A DNA stretch of 24,872 nucleotides from an uncultured Lachnospiraceae bacterium (GTDB lineage Bacteria; Bacillota; Clostridia; Lachnospirales; Lachnospiraceae): positions 1 through 24,872 of the forward strand of contig CAMJKC010000002.1 in NCBI GenBank assembly GCA_946406305.1, in the 5' to 3' direction. Shown one piece after another: positions 24,401 to 24,872 of the stretch; the first letter of the stretch is position 1; every line of letters begins with the position of its first letter. Under the pieces are notes generated by a model. The model was not told where the DNA came from. It made no database searches and saw only the letters and a list, made by a program, of their open reading frames with translations. The translations under genes were made by a program, and so were the position numbers.

Positions 24401-24838
24401 TATATGGTTCCTTTATGTCAATCCAATGGTAGTGTTACTACTACTATGGAACAATTTATGTTAGGAATGAAGAATACAATGGAAGCAAAGTCACCTATTC
24501 CTCTTAGACTTGATTGGTGTGTTGGAGACACCACTCAAACTAAGGAATACTTTGTTTCTACTCCACATTCTTATTCTTCTATATTTGCTGAAATTCTTCT
24601 AAGCACACCAGCCTCACTTACAGAATACAGAAGATGGCCTGGAGTAGATGCTGAAAATCCTTATGGTGAAACTAATCCACACTATGCTGAGAATATGATA
24701 TTCTATGATGGTGATTTAGTTCTTCCTAATGGAAATGTAACTCATAATCCTTCTAAGGTTACTATGGAATGGATGGTATGGTGTATGGGTAAAGACCCAA
24801 GATTCCAAGGAATTGAATATACTCTACCTTGGCAATAA
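21446..24838 (+). CDS. Tail fibre/receptor-binding protein with esterase-like domain
   Basis: The largest gene, 1130 residues. A short N-terminal attachment part (KDITLKNGDGSVIYYPKTVSDL) is followed by repeated beta modules: A1 (about 50-165), B1 (about 190-300), B2 (about 325-445), A2 (about 462-580), and a fifth module near 595-715. The last 390 residues form an alpha/beta hydrolase: oxyanion motif IHGD (782-785), nucleophile elbow GRSRGG with S865, candidate acid D1028 in VGDTT and candidate base H1100 in THNPSK. This domain order suits a depolymerase or deacetylase that trims host capsular polysaccharide, and the beta modules probably bind sugar. The substrate cannot be read from sequence. 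It is the last gene before the hairpin that closes the tail operon. Confidence 0.85.
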   Translation: MAKDITLKNGDGSVIYYPKTVSDLVFENETGKTIKQQINETNTNLEVGVGTNIGDIYTLKKIMQDGSVETATGSTNRTRQVDVENYVGQQVTIGGVLYAKTATYTYCWWAIHDENGSVIEHSNISTTSSAIRYEKVTLTIPEGAKTLYVQGSLNFMPYAIVYDKIKERISKLEYDSVKTINDLDVSSLPRVRHALISSGGTWISWSEQLRDGVLIDVQPNDKIRIVAGNESCQYSFLTEHPSSVGAGVTAPLVPGTLRYFITAGKSEVIEIPQDCYCLNIRTTYNDVDMAPVAITFIGDRFEVIENDLSNVEGEVEEIKDNVEIKYNNIVNSPDATLARFISNNTGTWNTTNLGQVASHIFYVKGGETYEVQANPNKPAYVHLLTEVDITTPPQYMDGTEKVVIPTGEKAIVNIPQDGFMLIVREFYSAGSGDYIPTSVVKVSEVNDVAKDSQERLENISFVPIRYTMISNKKISSDGSVVDVTSTANRTLKADITDYIGKTLYLTGALYKKTDTNDYCWYVFQDEEGNVIEKSETSYKASSILYKDEPIVVPEGAVFLYVQGSNAANLIMPNAQIFVNDALVEVINNGSDSVEKTTRTFALDFPCLNGNTGRIVTASTATNKFNKHTFEYIKVHKTIKIKNLGGITQNVSVYFYDKDLGFISYTSYPASEGLNELEVTDIPSGTVWFRVSFYLHNNNVATTDGYKRFEVDIESEWGYGVETTKEPYIEYQPFVYSVKANIPIKITQYSYTTKSVYGFDEGLIHLPPTYTPNGKPTPVIFFIHGDAERYTIGESSFSGHMQMQQCWSDAGFAQVDLDLIPNFYNQPTITSSGGTRDDLECLSAAWKWLTNHFNVDASGFYLIGRSRGGQCVFEVLGKGGATKLPIIAAISMAGANSMMAYTLFSNKVRTEAMWQMWCNSRGLPTENRPSWEQSPIYSTSGRWLNDTDIYNFVSNNFDLWSKKELTGWGMITKNTNNITPRDWFDNYMVPLCQSNGSVTTTMEQFMLGMKNTMEAKSPIPLRLDWCVGDTTQTKEYFVSTPHSYSSIFAEILLSTPASLTEYRRWPGVDAENPYGETNPHYAENMIFYDGDLVLPNGNVTHNPSKVTMEWMVWCMGKDPRFQGIEYTLPWQ

Positions 24839-24872
24839 TAAATAATGAAGGGAAGTGTAATGCTTCCCTTCA
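24818..24872. repeat. Terminal overlap, right copy
   Basis: Identical to positions 1-55. Joining the two copies gives a circle of about 24,817 bp in which the tail fibre gene and its hairpin lie directly upstream of the amidase gene. Confidence 0.93.

Noticed and set aside
21446..24838. Diversity-generating retroelement target in the fibre gene
   Set aside because: No reverse transcriptase gene and no template-like repeat of the 3' end are present anywhere in the genome.

Overview
The window is a complete small phage genome opened at an arbitrary point. Its first 55 bases are identical to its last 55, so it closes into a circle of about 24,817 bp. Every convincing gene lies on the + strand. 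The DNA is AT-rich, arginine is mostly AGA/AGG, and the promoter-like sites have the Bacteroidota -7 box TAnnTTTG (949-956, 2625-2632, 2687-2694). With a HK97-type head and a tape measure but no sheath gene, this points to a siphovirus of gut-type Bacteroidota (Bacteroides/Prevotella-like host). No host genes are present.

Layout. (1) Lysis, 74-693: a T7-lysozyme-type amidase and a two-helix holin candidate, closed by a strong terminator. (2) Integration, 694-2606: a non-coding segment with a candidate attP (imperfect inverted repeat around a TC core) and a promoter, then a large serine recombinase ending in a terminator. (3) Early/replication block, 2607-6904: promoters and a structured leader with a possible 13-residue leader peptide, a PD-(D/E)xK-like nuclease, an HNH nuclease, small proteins including a tandem paralogue pair, an AEP-type primase/replication protein, a lipoprotein and a tiny membrane protein. 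(4) Packaging and head, 6867-12484: small and large terminase, portal, a GIY-YIG homing endonuclease inserted at the portal 3' end, prohead protease, major capsid protein. (5) Connector and tail, 12509-24838: gp6-like adaptor, head closure, tail terminator, tail tube protein, terminator, tail assembly chaperone with a -1 frameshift, a gp10-like protein, tape measure, baseplate/hub protein, tail-tip proteins, a collagen-like fibre protein, and a 1130-residue fibre ending in an alpha/beta hydrolase. A hairpin after the fibre precedes the lysis genes across the circle.

How it works together. Early genes run from the promoters at about 2.6 kb. Structural genes form a tightly overlapping late operon, and a terminator after the tail tube gene probably lowers expression of the tail genes beyond it. 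The recombinase suggests a temperate or formerly temperate phage, but no CI- or Cro-like repressor is recognisable. The most notable points are the homing endonuclease that replaced the portal C-terminus and left the old end downstream, the A AAA AAC frameshift site, a fibre gene bracketed by 33-bp direct repeats, the enzymatic fibre, a 36-bp repeat inside the primase gene, and the structured early leader. No tRNA, rRNA, CRISPR or retroelement was seen.
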